Shown here in pieces: positions 1 to 8,550 of a DNA stretch of 64,000 nucleotides. The notes under the pieces were generated by a model, which worked only from the letters and a program-made list of their open reading frames with translations, did not search any database and was not told the origin of the DNA. This stretch comes from Bacillus sp. CH30_1T (GTDB lineage: Bacteria; Bacillota; Bacilli; Bacillales; Bacillaceae_B). Location of the stretch: contig NZ_VTUY01000003.1 of the NCBI RefSeq assembly GCF_008364765.1, forward strand, positions 249,657-313,656, in the 5' to 3' direction. Each line of letters begins with the position of its first letter. The stretch's first letter is position 1. Made by a program: the position numbers and the translations under genes.

Positions 1-79
1 GCATGAGTCCGAGGATGTTTATGAAGAAGCTGATCAGGATTAACAGCAGGAGGATTCCGTATTTTATTTTTAGTGCCAT
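1..79 (-). CDS. N-terminus of an unidentified membrane protein (partial)
   Basis: An ATG at 79-77 on the minus strand follows a strong GGGAGGG ribosome binding site and opens a frame that runs off the left edge. The 26 visible residues begin MALKIKYG and continue as an uninterrupted hydrophobic stretch, so this is a membrane segment or an uncleaved signal anchor. Too little is present to assign a family. It sits downstream of spxH in the same orientation, but a strong terminator at 297-328 separates the two. Confidence 0.55.
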   Translation of the reverse strand, partial: MALKIKYGILLLLILISFFINILGLM

Positions 80-363
80 ATCATTTCCCTCCCGTGATAA
101 GTTGTCTTATAGACATTTATATGAAGGAGGGGAAGAGAACATGAATGGTTTTTGACAATATTGTGAAATACCATACAAACAACTTGCCAATACAAGTGGA
201 TGCGTGATATATTATCAGTGTGAAGTTGATCACAAGCAAACATATACCCCTTTGTTTGACCGTGAAAAATTTCTCCCATCCCCTTTGTTCGTATTGAAAA
301 ACCGATGTTGGAAACAACATCGGTTTTTCTTGTTTATAGGCTTATTTTAATATATTGAAATAA
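80..363. other. intergenic region, no gene recognised apart from a terminator
   Basis: About 280 bases separate the partial leftward membrane gene from spxH. Short frames on both strands lack ribosome binding sites and overlap each other. The only clear element is the hairpin at 297-328. The rest probably holds the leftward promoter of the partial gene, but no convincing -35/-10 pair was identified. Confidence 0.5.
297..328. terminator. bidirectional intrinsic terminator downstream of spxH
   Basis: A perfect 14-bp stem (297-310 with 315-328) closed by a GAAA tetraloop. A-runs on the left arm and T-runs on the right arm make it work in both directions. It ends the leftward spxH transcript. 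Confidence 0.9.
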
Positions 364-1230
364 TTAATCGCTTATATATTTCCAGAAAGTTCCGTGCTTT
401 GCAGGGAGCCTCTTTACTTTTTGCTGAAGTGTCCATTTCTTCATTTGCTTTTCTACTTCTTCAATGGATAAATCATAGACAACGGCTATTTCCTTCGATG
501 CCACTACACGATAATATTTCATGAATACTTCCAGTGGAGGCAATGGTTGCTTTTCAGGCTTCTCCCCAAGCATTTCTTCAATAATATGAACATATACCTC
601 GTAGGAATACAATCCCGTGATCTTTAAGCCTTCATCTTCAATATTTTCATTAAAGAAGACCAATGTAGGAATTTCTTCTACTTCCATCTCAGATGTGATC
701 TTTACATCACACTGAAATGCTTTGGACGCAGATGATGAATTGATATCGTTCATAAATTCACTCAAATCGAGCTTGGCGGCTTGAGCACACTCCTTGAGTA
801 CCTCGATATTGGAAATGTCCTGTTTCTGTAAGAATAATCTTTCCTGTAAAAATCTTAGAAAACGGATACCCGAATGCTTTCCTTGAAGCTCGGCAGCTTT
901 AATGGCGAATGAAGCAAGATAAGGTGAATCAATTGGATTATCTATCCATAAGCTTCCGTCACATGACATTCCCGAACGGCTGGCTGTTTTATCCCATTGT
1001 TGTGCTAAATCTTCCTGCTTACGTTTGGTCGCTATGTTTAAAGATGCAAGCTGGCCGCTCAAAATATAACGAATACGAAAGTATTGTCCGTATTCAATGT
1101 GCAATTTCTTTAAGATTGGTTCAAGCGCCCAGCATTCCGGGCAAAGAGGGTCAACAAACATATATATTTCCAGAGGTTTCTTATCGTTTCCACACCCTTT
1201 AAGGTGATGCCAGCTATTTGTTCTAGTCAA
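364..1230 (-). CDS. spxH: ClpXP adaptor SpxH (YjbH), DsbA-like
   Basis: This 288-residue protein matches SpxH/YjbH, the adaptor that presents the redox regulator Spx to ClpXP for degradation and so keeps the disulfide-stress regulon low. The thioredoxin/DsbA-like fold is marked by the CPEC motif (Cys30-Cys33) in a VDPLCPECWALEP context near the N-terminus, followed by a helical insert. The chosen start is a TTG with AAAGGGTAA upstream, overlapping the 3' end of yjbI by 8 bases, so the two are translationally coupled. This order (yjbI then spxH) is the one in B. subtilis. Confidence 0.93.
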   Translation of the reverse strand: MTRTNSWHHLKGCGNDKKPLEIYMFVDPLCPECWALEPILKKLHIEYGQYFRIRYILSGQLASLNIATKRKQEDLAQQWDKTASRSGMSCDGSLWIDNPIDSPYLASFAIKAAELQGKHSGIRFLRFLQERLFLQKQDISNIEVLKECAQAAKLDLSEFMNDINSSSASKAFQCDVKITSEMEVEEIPTLVFFNENIEDEGLKITGLYSYEVYVHIIEEMLGEKPEKQPLPPLEVFMKYYRVVASKEIAVVYDLSIEEVEKQMKKWTLQQKVKRLPAKHGTFWKYISD

Positions 1231-1624
1231 TGGTATTACCCTTTGGTGTTTCTGTATTCACCATATGATGGGCGGTTAATACGAGTCTGTGAAAAAAGTC
1301 ATCTCTTACTGGACCCTCTAGATTGACTTCATCCATTGCCTCATGCATACAGCTTAACCAAGCCTTTGCCCGATCCTCCGTAATGGGAAATGGCAGATGC
1401 CTTGCGCGCAGCATGGGGTGACCATGCTCCTCTGTATAAAGCGCAGGACCACCTAAATATTGAGTTAGAAATTGTTTTTGTTTGCGAGCTGTCTCGGTTA
1501 AATCATCAGGAAATATTGGTGCTAACTCGGGATGATTCGCTACTTTATTATAAAAAGCTTCAACGAGCATGGAGAGTTTCTTTTCGCCGATAAGATTATA
1601 AGGCATGTGTGGTTTCTCGACCAT
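1223..1624 (-). CDS. yjbI: group II truncated haemoglobin YjbI
   Basis: A 133-residue 2-on-2 globin of the trHbO group. Visible hallmarks are Phe/Tyr in the B helix (FYNKVANHPEL), the YLGGP turn and RARHLPFPI with the likely proximal haem ligand His76. These small globins bind O2 with high affinity and are thought to help against oxidative or nitrosative stress. Its overlap with spxH suggests one transcript, which fits a shared role in oxidative stress. Confidence 0.93.
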   Translation of the reverse strand: MVEKPHMPYNLIGEKKLSMLVEAFYNKVANHPELAPIFPDDLTETARKQKQFLTQYLGGPALYTEEHGHPMLRARHLPFPITEDRAKAWLSCMHEAMDEVNLEGPVRDDFFHRLVLTAHHMVNTETPKGNTID

Positions 1625-1854
1625 AAGAATGACTCCTTTTTACTTAGATTGTATGTTTATTCTAGCAAGCATTTATTTATATCTCAAACAAATCGCCTTA
1701 CATCAACCATTATTCCTAAATTAGTGTAGCCTTTTTTCTGATGTCTATCCTGATTTCAGGAACTTGTGGGGGATGGTGGAGATGGATTTAAGAGGAGGTA
1801 GTGCTATCAGACTATAGTTTTGTCTTAAGTTTTAATAGGAAAATACATAAGAAA
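1625..1854. other. intergenic region, nothing recognised
   Basis: About 230 bases upstream of yjbI. It must contain the leftward yjbI-spxH promoter, but no unambiguous element was found and no frame with a ribosome binding site is present. Confidence 0.4.
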
Positions 1855-1882
1855 AGGCTGACCAGGAAGTTGTAGTCAGCCT
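1855..1882 (-). terminator. intrinsic terminator of yjbJ
   Basis: An 8-bp stem, AGGCTGAC (1855-1862) with GTCAGCCT (1875-1882). It is followed in the leftward direction by TTTTCTT. It lies 10 bases after the yjbJ stop codon. Confidence 0.8.
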
Positions 1883-1892
1883 GTATGAGGGG

Positions 1893-2534
1893 TCATGCAA
1901 AATAGTGGTCGGTCACTTTTTTTACATAAGCAGTGGTTTCTTTAAACGGTGGGATGCCGTTGTATTTATCAACATTTCCGGGACCTGCGTTATAGGCTGC
2001 CAGAGCCAGTTTAACGTCCCCATTGTACTTATCGAGCATTTGCTTTAAGTATTTCGTACCGGCGAATACGTTTTCTTCCGGGTCAAAGATGTTGTTTACG
2101 CCAAGCCCCCTTGCAGTACTGGGCATGAGCTGCATTAACCCGGATGCACCTGCATGGCTGACTGCATTAGGGTTGAAGTTGGACTCAATATTAATGACCG
2201 CTTGAATCAGTTTTATGGGGATACCATAGTGATTGGCCGCGCGGGAGATGATTTCATCAATCTCCTGAGGAGCATTTTGATTCGGTTTGTTCAAAGCGGA
2301 AAGTCCAGGAGGAGGTGGTGAAACAGAGAACGCTGTTTTGGTTTCCAGTGCCTCTTTAACGGCACCTAATGTTTGGTTGATATTTAAATGGTTCTGGTTA
2401 GTGTGAAGTGCCTGATTTAATAATTGTTGAAATAGATCGCTGGACACACCAGTGTTTTGCTGAACAGAAGATACTGAACCCAAGCTGTTTAGAGCTTGCA
2501 ACTCCATCATCGATCTCAACTGCTGAACATTCAT
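1893..2534 (-). CDS. yjbJ: lytic transglycosylase YjbJ (SLT domain)
   Basis: A 213-residue protein. Residues 1-90 are low-complexity and Gln/Asn-rich. Residues 95-213 form a Slt-type (C-type lysozyme-like) domain with the catalytic glutamate in the IESNFNP motif (Glu117), the [10 protein letters not shown] motif at about 134-143 and [10 protein letters not shown] near 180. Such enzymes cleave the MurNAc-GlcNAc bond of peptidoglycan, forming 1,6-anhydroMurNAc. No signal peptide is visible. It is monocistronic, with its own terminator. The position between yjbI and yjbK matches B. subtilis. Confidence 0.9.
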   Translation of the reverse strand: MNVQQLRSMMELQALNSLGSVSSVQQNTGVSSDLFQQLLNQALHTNQNHLNINQTLGAVKEALETKTAFSVSPPPPGLSALNKPNQNAPQEIDEIISRAANHYGIPIKLIQAVINIESNFNPNAVSHAGASGLMQLMPSTARGLGVNNIFDPEENVFAGTKYLKQMLDKYNGDVKLALAAYNAGPGNVDKYNGIPPFKETTAYVKKVTDHYFA

Positions 2535-2586
2535 GAGTATAACTCCTCTTCTGGAAGACTTTATTCATATACTATATCGGTAATCG

Positions 2587-3168
2587 TCAATTCTTTTTTA
2601 ATTTTTCCAGGTAAAAACGTTTGATTTTATTATCCGTTTCCCGTAGTGGAATGTTTAGTTCCTCCAGTAGGTTCAGGAATATTGCTTCACCTGATTTACG
2701 CTCTTTCACTTCATATTCCAGCTCATAGTCTACCTTTTGTAAATATGAACTTTTATCGAAGACCAGGAGCCCGTCTTTATAGTCGATTTCAGCCCGGCTT
2801 GTCGTCAGCGTTCCGAAATAATGAAGGGACCCAGTGGGGGTTTGAAGGGAATTCAGAACATCTTTGACTTCTCCTTCAGGAAATGCCCCTTGATGTAATA
2901 GCGATTCAGACTCTTCCTTTGTTAACCTTTGGTTCGTTTCTAGTAGATCCTCTTCTAAAGGGGTTTTTAAGGTTAATGTATAAGTCCCGTTCCTCTCTCG
3001 GATTCTTAAGGCTGATTGTTTACCTTTTAATTGATAGTCCGGCGTATCAAAATAGTGATTGGCTTGAGATGAGAAATCCTCATCTTTTATATGAAAATGT
3101 GAAGTTAATCGCGTAAATTCATCTTGTGTTACTAAATTCTTGAATTCTATTTCAATTTCCTGAGCCAT
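2587..3168 (-). CDS. yjbK: CYTH domain protein YjbK
   Basis: This protein of about 193 residues belongs to the CYTH superfamily (CyaB, thiamine triphosphatase), whose members bind metal and hydrolyse triphosphates inside a beta-tunnel. The N-terminal ExExK signature is visible as EIEIEFKN at residues 3-10. Alternating charged strands follow (ALRIRER, LTLKTPL, ELEYEVKE). The start is the second in-frame ATG, 6 bases after GGAAAGGATG; the upstream ATG would place the Shine-Dalgarno sequence against the codon. The physiological substrate is unknown. Confidence 0.88.
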   Translation of the reverse strand: MAQEIEIEFKNLVTQDEFTRLTSHFHIKDEDFSSQANHYFDTPDYQLKGKQSALRIRERNGTYTLTLKTPLEEDLLETNQRLTKEESESLLHQGAFPEGEVKDVLNSLQTPTGSLHYFGTLTTSRAEIDYKDGLLVFDKSSYLQKVDYELEYEVKERKSGEAIFLNLLEELNIPLRETDNKIKRFYLEKLKKN

Positions 3169-3296
3169 GAGAGACATCCTTTCCTTGCATACTTCTTATA
3201 TTATCTCTTTAATAAAAGAGAACTTCAATGTTTAGATGAAATGGTTGTCTTATGTTAAAATGATACTGATTGTTTAATGGAAGGATGAAGAAAAGA

Positions 3297-3671
3297 ATGA
3301 GGAAAATAGTTCAATTTAAACACACAACATATGAAAACGGTACATTATACTTACATACCGACCAAGCGGATCTCCTGCAAGGGACAACGGCAGCTGGTCA
3401 AATTATTGCGGACTCCGATCGCTATGCTTTCGTATACTTAGCAGAAAATGAAGAGGAATATGTTTACTTATACCTTGAAGAGTCGATCTGGGATGAATTG
3501 AAAAAAGCACTTCAGGAAAAGAATGCAGTCATTGCAATAAGCGATGATTATTCTTTGGAATTGGATCAATTCACTGAAGAGCTCGACTATCTTGTGACCA
3601 ATATAGAAGGAAATGGGAACTACGGTGACGAAATGGTTAAAAAGGTAGAGAGCGTATTTCTTGATAAGTAG
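3297..3671 (+). CDS. yjbL: YjbL, UPF0738 family protein
   Basis: A 124-residue acidic cytoplasmic protein of the YjbL/UPF0738 family, of unknown function. It is conserved in Bacilli immediately upstream of relQ, as here. The chosen ATG (3297) follows GGAAGGATGAAG at a good distance; two upstream in-frame starts would overlap or precede the ribosome binding site. It diverges from yjbK, and the roughly 120-bp gap must hold both promoters. The relQ start is 26 bases after the stop. Confidence 0.85.
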   Translation: MRKIVQFKHTTYENGTLYLHTDQADLLQGTTAAGQIIADSDRYAFVYLAENEEEYVYLYLEESIWDELKKALQEKNAVIAISDDYSLELDQFTEELDYLVTNIEGNGNYGDEMVKKVESVFLDK

Positions 3672-3697
3672 TCACGTGACGTAAAGAGGTGAGGAGA

Positions 3698-4354
3698 ATG
3701 AATCACTGGGAACAATTTTTAGCTCCCTACAAGCAAGCGGTTGACGAATTGAAGATTAAGCTTAAAGGGATGAGGGGAGAATATGAACTTCATAACACAC
3801 ATTCTCCCATTGAATTTGTGACTGGAAGAGTAAAGCCGATCGCGAGTATTCTTGATAAAGCAAATCAAAAAGGGATCAAGCTATCTAATATTGAAACAGA
3901 AATGCAAGATATCGCGGGACTCAGGATGATGTGTCAATTCGTGGAGGATATTCATGTGGTAGTGGAAAAGCTACGCGGGCGGAATGACTTTACTATTATA
4001 GAAGAAAGAGATTACGTGACCCATAAGAAACAAAGCGGGTACCGTTCCTATCATATTGTCATTGACTATCCGGTTCAAACGATTCACGGAGAAAAAAACA
4101 TTCTGGTAGAAATCCAAATTCGGACACTTTCGATGAATTTTTGGGCTACGATAGAGCATTCTTTGAATTATAAGTACAGTGGACAGATTCCCGAGCAAGT
4201 TCGTCTTCGCATTCAAAGTGCTGCTGAAGCAGCATTCAGACTGGATGAAGAAATGAGTTTGATTCGTGAAGAAATTCAGGAAGCCCAAGTCATATTTACA
4301 AACAAAAAGGAAAAGGATCAACGGGGGAAAAGCTCTAAACCAAATCAACAGTGA
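3698..4354 (+). CDS. relQ: small alarmone synthetase RelQ (YjbM/SasB)
   Basis: A 218-residue stand-alone RelA/SpoT synthetase, within the usual size of RelQ. It transfers pyrophosphate from ATP to GDP or GTP to give (p)ppGpp and lacks the hydrolase and regulatory domains of Rel. Motifs visible are DIAGLRM, the RDYVTHKKQSGYRSYH nucleotide-binding segment, and EIQIRT with the catalytic Glu. The start is an ATG with GAGGTGAGGAGA directly upstream, three codons inside the longest frame. It is followed by nadK after 18 bases, the conserved yjbM-yjbN pair. Confidence 0.95.
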   Translation: MNHWEQFLAPYKQAVDELKIKLKGMRGEYELHNTHSPIEFVTGRVKPIASILDKANQKGIKLSNIETEMQDIAGLRMMCQFVEDIHVVVEKLRGRNDFTIIEERDYVTHKKQSGYRSYHIVIDYPVQTIHGEKNILVEIQIRTLSMNFWATIEHSLNYKYSGQIPEQVRLRIQSAAEAAFRLDEEMSLIREEIQEAQVIFTNKKEKDQRGKSSKPNQQ

Positions 4355-4372
4355 CTTGAAGGGGGTACACGA

Positions 4373-5170
4373 ATGAAGTTCGCGATTACATCAAAAGGTG
4401 ATTCGAAGTCCAATACTTTAATGCACAAAATGAGGACCTATCTCCAAGATTTTAATTTAACCTATGATGATGATCAACCGGATATCGTCATATCGGTTGG
4501 AGGAGATGGGACGCTGCTTTATGCATTTCATCGCTACAGATCCCGGTTAGATAAGACAGCATTTGTAGGTGTACATACAGGACATCTTGGCTTTTATGCC
4601 GATTGGGTGCCGGAAGAGATCGAGAAGCTCGTGATCGCCATAGCGAAGACACCTTATCAAATCATCGAATACCCATTATTAGAAACGATCATCCGCTATC
4701 AGCATGGGGGGAAAGAAACCCGTTACTTAGCGTTAAATGAATCGACGGTCAAAAGCGTTGAAGGAACCCTGGTAATGGACGTGGAAATCAGAGGCCAGCA
4801 TTTTGAACGATTTAGAGGAGATGGGCTCTGCTTATCGACTCCATCAGGTAGTACGGCTTACAATAAAGCACTTGGCGGGGCAATCATTCACCCGTCTCTT
4901 CCAGCTATTCAATTCGCTGAAATGGCTTCCATCAATAATCGTGTATTTCGTACTATCGGATCACCTTTGATATTACCTGCACATCATACATGTATGCTAA
5001 AGCCTGTGAATGGACCTGATTTCCTGGTCACCATCGACCATCTTTCTCTTCTTCATAAAGATGTAAAGAGCATTCAATATCGAGTGGCTGATGAGAAAAT
5101 CCGTTTTGCCCGCTTCCGTCCATTTCCCTTCTGGAAGAGGGTGCATGATTCCTTTGTGGCGGATGAATGA
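4373..5170 (+). CDS. nadK: NAD kinase
   Basis: A 265-residue ATP-NAD kinase, which makes NADP+ from NAD+. The GGDGTLL motif (residues 43-49), NESTV, and the Gly/Ser-rich TPSGSTAYN substrate loop are all present. The family length in Bacillus is the same (YjbN/PpnK1). The ribosome binding site GAAGGGGG lies just upstream. It is probably cotranscribed with relQ and yjbO, the gaps being 18 and 21 bases. Confidence 0.95.
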   Translation: MKFAITSKGDSKSNTLMHKMRTYLQDFNLTYDDDQPDIVISVGGDGTLLYAFHRYRSRLDKTAFVGVHTGHLGFYADWVPEEIEKLVIAIAKTPYQIIEYPLLETIIRYQHGGKETRYLALNESTVKSVEGTLVMDVEIRGQHFERFRGDGLCLSTPSGSTAYNKALGGAIIHPSLPAIQFAEMASINNRVFRTIGSPLILPAHHTCMLKPVNGPDFLVTIDHLSLLHKDVKSIQYRVADEKIRFARFRPFPFWKRVHDSFVADE

Positions 5171-5191
5171 CTTAAGGATGGGAAGTGTACG

Positions 5192-6085
5192 ATGAAATTC
5201 TTTACATTGAAATGGATTATCCCTTCCTCCTATGACGGGAAACTGATGAGAGAGTTTTTAATAGATCAGCAGATCTCCAAGCGTACACTGACTTCTGTGA
5301 AGTTTGATGGAGGGACTATAACCGTTAATGGAAAAGAAGAAAATGTCCGATATCGTCTTATAGAAGGGGATATTCTTGAGATGAAGTTCCCTGAAGAAAA
5401 AGGGAGTGAGTCATTAGTTGCTGAAGAGATTCCATTGTCAATCATATATGAGGATGGGGATGTTCTCGTAGCGGATAAGCCATCGGGTATGAAATCCATT
5501 CCGACTAAGAATGAGCCGACAGGAAGTCTCGCCAATGCCATTGCCGGTTATTATGAGAGGGTAGGTATTTGTTCAACGGTTCATATCGTTACTCGATTAG
5601 ATAAGGATACATCGGGGCTTATTCTAATAGCAAAACACCGCCACGTTCATCATTTATTCAGTCTTCAGCAGAAGGCGCGGGGAATTAAGAGAACGTATGA
5701 AGCGTTTGCAGAAGGTCGGCTGGACTCGGACGCTGGTATGATCGAAGAGCCTATAGGCCGAAAATCGAATAGTATCATTGAAAGAGAAGTTCGGCAGGAT
5801 GGCCGGTATGCCCTGACACACTATAGAGTGATAAAGCGGTTCCAGGATTTCGATCATATTGAATTGAGATTGGATACAGGGAGAACACACCAAATCAGGG
5901 TTCACATGTCATTTATCGGACACCCACTGGCAGGGGATGATTTGTATGGAGGCAGTGTGGCGTTGATTAGAAGGCAGGCACTGCACTGCAAGAATCTGTC
6001 TTTTTTTCATCCTGTGAAAAAAGAATGGGTGCATTTGGATGCTGAGATGCCTCGAGATATGCGGATTTTACTTGAAACACAATAA
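5192..6085 (+). CDS. yjbO: RluA-family pseudouridine synthase YjbO
   Basis: This 297-residue enzyme isomerises uridine to pseudouridine in RNA. The N-terminal ~70 residues resemble an S4 RNA-binding segment (REFLIDQQISKRTL ... VNGKEE). The catalytic domain carries RLDKDTSGL with the catalytic Asp, and RTHQIRVH at about residue 230. Which uridine is modified cannot be told from sequence. It is the last gene of the yjbL-relQ-nadK-yjbO run, with a strong terminator immediately after the stop. Confidence 0.92.
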   Translation: MKFFTLKWIIPSSYDGKLMREFLIDQQISKRTLTSVKFDGGTITVNGKEENVRYRLIEGDILEMKFPEEKGSESLVAEEIPLSIIYEDGDVLVADKPSGMKSIPTKNEPTGSLANAIAGYYERVGICSTVHIVTRLDKDTSGLILIAKHRHVHHLFSLQQKARGIKRTYEAFAEGRLDSDAGMIEEPIGRKSNSIIEREVRQDGRYALTHYRVIKRFQDFDHIELRLDTGRTHQIRVHMSFIGHPLAGDDLYGGSVALIRRQALHCKNLSFFHPVKKEWVHLDAEMPRDMRILLETQ

Positions 6086-6130
6086 AAAAAGAGATTCTTT
6101 TCGGTTGAACTGAAAAGAATCTCTTTTTTT
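6084..6130. terminator. strong bidirectional terminator between yjbO and prpE
   Basis: A 19-bp perfect stem (6084-6102 with 6112-6130) whose outer arms are A7 and T7. It ends both the rightward yjbO transcript and the leftward prpE transcript. Confidence 0.93.
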
Positions 6131-6161
6131 GTGGGAGAAAGAAGTTTAAGAAGAGTATTTT

Positions 6162-6899
6162 TCAATCAAACTCCCGAAACTTCTCCTCCACAAAAGGCAT
6201 GCTCGACCCCACACTCACCACTTCGATCTCAGGGTATCTCAAAGCAGTCAACTTCCCGCCAAACACAGCTCCTGTATCAATATTTGCAGTCTTATTAACG
6301 ATCCGTGCTTCTTTTACCGGGGTGTGACCATATACGATCCACGGGTCACCTTTATAATCCGAAGCCCAGTCTTTTCTGACCGGCGTTCCATCTTCATTCT
6401 TCTCACCTGTGATGTCACCATAGAGAACGAATGTTTTCACCCGATTACTCTGCTTTCCGATCAGCTCTTCTTTTATACCGGCATGGGCAATGATTAGCTT
6501 TCCGTCATCCAACACGTGATACAAAGGGGACTGTTCATACAAAGAGAGAAACATATCCCGATATCGGTCACGTTCACTCCGGGGAAGGGCACTCAGTTCC
6601 GCTACTGTCGTTTCCAGCCCGTGCAGGATCTTCACATTATTCCCCAGGAAGTAGCGATAGAGTTTATTACAATGGTTTCCGGGGACATAGTAAAGAGATC
6701 CCTTTTCAAACAGATTAAAGACCGTTGAAATGGTCTGAAGCGAGTGATGGCCACGGTCAGTTAAATCCCCTACAAAGCCGAGCAGCCTTCCATGTGGATG
6801 AACGGGGAGACCGGATGTCCAATTGTAGCCTAACTTTATTGTTAATTCTTTGAATTCTTTAAAACAGCCGTGAATGTCTCCGATTATATCTATTTTCAT
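6162..6899 (-). CDS. prpE: bis(5'-nucleosyl)-tetraphosphatase PrpE
   Basis: A 245-residue metallophosphatase of the PPP/ApaH-like group. The dimetal signature appears in order: GDIHGC, GDLTDRG, GNHCNK, then IAHAGI and YGHTP. B. subtilis PrpE splits Ap4A asymmetrically, has Tyr-phosphatase activity and affects spore germination. The start chosen is the ATG beginning [11 protein letters not shown], preceded by GTAGGGATCC; the longer frame adds eight unconserved residues. Monocistronic and convergent with yjbO. Confidence 0.92.
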   Translation of the reverse strand: MKIDIIGDIHGCFKEFKELTIKLGYNWTSGLPVHPHGRLLGFVGDLTDRGHHSLQTISTVFNLFEKGSLYYVPGNHCNKLYRYFLGNNVKILHGLETTVAELSALPRSERDRYRDMFLSLYEQSPLYHVLDDGKLIIAHAGIKEELIGKQSNRVKTFVLYGDITGEKNEDGTPVRKDWASDYKGDPWIVYGHTPVKEARIVNKTANIDTGAVFGGKLTALRYPEIEVVSVGSSMPFVEEKFREFD

Positions 6900-7075
6900 A
6901 GGATCCCTACTTTCCTGTGGCATTTTTCTTTTCTTTTCGGTTATTTTATGCCATATTAATGATTCAGTCTTTCATATAGAGCGGATGTTTATTCATATTT
7001 TAATATCCCTTCCGTACATAACCAAATCCATATTAAAGGTGGTTATCAATTCATAAGAGACATTCGTCATAAGAT

Positions 7076-7104
7076 TTGCTAGTATTATTATGATTATATA
7101 CAAT
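7076..7104 (+). promoter_or_regulatory. sigma-A-like promoter of mgtE
   Basis: TTGCTA (7076-7081), 17-bp spacer, TACAAT (7099-7104), followed 23 bases later by the mgtE start. The leader is too short to hold an M-box magnesium riboswitch, which often precedes mgtE in Bacillus. Confidence 0.6.
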
Positions 7105-7127
7105 TCATGATAAGAAGGAGGGTGTAT

Positions 7128-8528
7128 ATGATGTCTGAAATAACCCAGGATCAATCAAAAGAAAGAGATAAACAAGAAAAAGAAATGTATGATGAAGAAC
7201 TTCTCATTAGAGCACTTCAAGAAGAAGATCTGGATTTATTTCGCTCAGAATTCGTCCATTTACACTCTTATGACCAAGCTAAGTTTTTTTCGAAAATAGA
7301 TGAAGCCCTGCGAAGCCGCCTGTATCATTATCTGTCTCCGGAAGAGATGGCGGAGCTTTTTGAAAGTCTGGATATAGATGAAGAGGATTATCAGGGTATA
7401 TTAGCGGAAATGAATCCTACTTATGCCGCTGAAATGCTATCGAATATGTATGCTGATGACGCGGTGGATGTCTTAAATGAGCTGGATAAGGACCAAGTAG
7501 TTAGTTATTTGACGATTATGGATGATGAATCGGCTAAAGAAATAAAAGAATTATTGCATTATGAAGAGTATACAGCCGGTAGTATCATGACTACTGAGTT
7601 TGTCGCCATATCCAAGAATCAGACCGTCCGTTCTGCCATGTATATATTGAAAAATGAAGCCCCTAATGCTGAAACGATTTACTACATTTATGTAGTGGAT
7701 GATGATAAAAAGCTCGTAGGGGTTATCTCCTTAAGGGATCTCATCATCAGCCATGATGATGTGATGATAGGCGAAATCATGAGTGATCGTGTCATGTCTG
7801 TAGGCGTCAGCGAAGATCAGGAGGCAGTCGCGAGACAAATGAAAGATTATGACTTCCTTGCTTTGCCTGTTGTTGATTTCCAGCATCACTTACTGGGGAT
7901 CATCACCGTGGATGACATTATGGACGTTATGGAAGAAGAAGCATCTGATGACTATTCAAAGTTAGCTGGTATCGCGGATTTGGATTCCATCGACCGAAGT
8001 CCATATAATGCAGCGAAGAAGCGTCTTCCATGGCTGATTGCATTACTGTTTCTAGGGATGTTCACCGCGAGCCTTATCGGGAGATTTGAAGACACGTTAG
8101 ATAAAGTTGCGATTCTTGCCGTGTTTATCCCATTGATCGCCGGAATGGCAGGTAATACCGGAACTCAGGCCCTTGCTGTTGCCGTTAGAGGAATTGCAAC
8201 AGGTGACCTGGAAAAGGAAAACAAGATGTCCCTTGTCATCCGTGAAGCGGGAACCGGACTTATAACTGGTACTACATGCGGGTTAGTCGTCAGCATCGTG
8301 GTCTATGTATGGAAAGGTGAATTCTTCCTGGGAGTTCTCGTTGGGATCTCCGTGTTGGTGTCATTATTTGTTGCAACGCTCGCTGGTACATTAGTACCGT
8401 TACTTATGCACAAACTAAAAGTAGATCCAGCAGTCGCTTCTGGTCCTTTTATTACGACGATAAATGATATTATCAGTATTTTAATTTATTTTGGCTTAGC
8501 GACATTGTTTATGAATTACTTAATATAG
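7128..8528 (+). CDS. mgtE: magnesium channel/transporter MgtE
   Basis: This ~466-residue protein has the full MgtE architecture. It has a superhelical N domain (acidic, residues ~30-140) and two CBS domains (about 150-265, with SIMTTEF and VDDIMDVMEEEA). A connecting helix and five C-terminal membrane helices follow, with the pore signature GNTGTQALAVAVRG. MgtE gates Mg2+ entry according to cytosolic Mg2+ bound at the N/CBS domains. The chosen ATG has AAGGAGGG five bases upstream. The cation antiporter gene follows after 22 bases. Confidence 0.93.
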   Translation: MMSEITQDQSKERDKQEKEMYDEELLIRALQEEDLDLFRSEFVHLHSYDQAKFFSKIDEALRSRLYHYLSPEEMAELFESLDIDEEDYQGILAEMNPTYAAEMLSNMYADDAVDVLNELDKDQVVSYLTIMDDESAKEIKELLHYEEYTAGSIMTTEFVAISKNQTVRSAMYILKNEAPNAETIYYIYVVDDDKKLVGVISLRDLIISHDDVMIGEIMSDRVMSVGVSEDQEAVARQMKDYDFLALPVVDFQHHLLGIITVDDIMDVMEEEASDDYSKLAGIADLDSIDRSPYNAAKKRLPWLIALLFLGMFTASLIGRFEDTLDKVAILAVFIPLIAGMAGNTGTQALAVAVRGIATGDLEKENKMSLVIREAGTGLITGTTCGLVVSIVVYVWKGEFFLGVLVGISVLVSLFVATLAGTLVPLLMHKLKVDPAVASGPFITTINDIISILIYFGLATLFMNYLI

Positions 8529-8550
8529 AGAGAAGAGAGAGGGGGAGGTA

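Noticed and set aside
909..1202. 97-codon plus-strand frame
   Set aside because: It lies entirely inside spxH on the opposite strand and has no ribosome binding site.
7000..7127. M-box riboswitch upstream of mgtE
   Set aside because: Only about 24 bases separate the predicted -10 from the start codon, and none of the conserved M-box blocks are visible.
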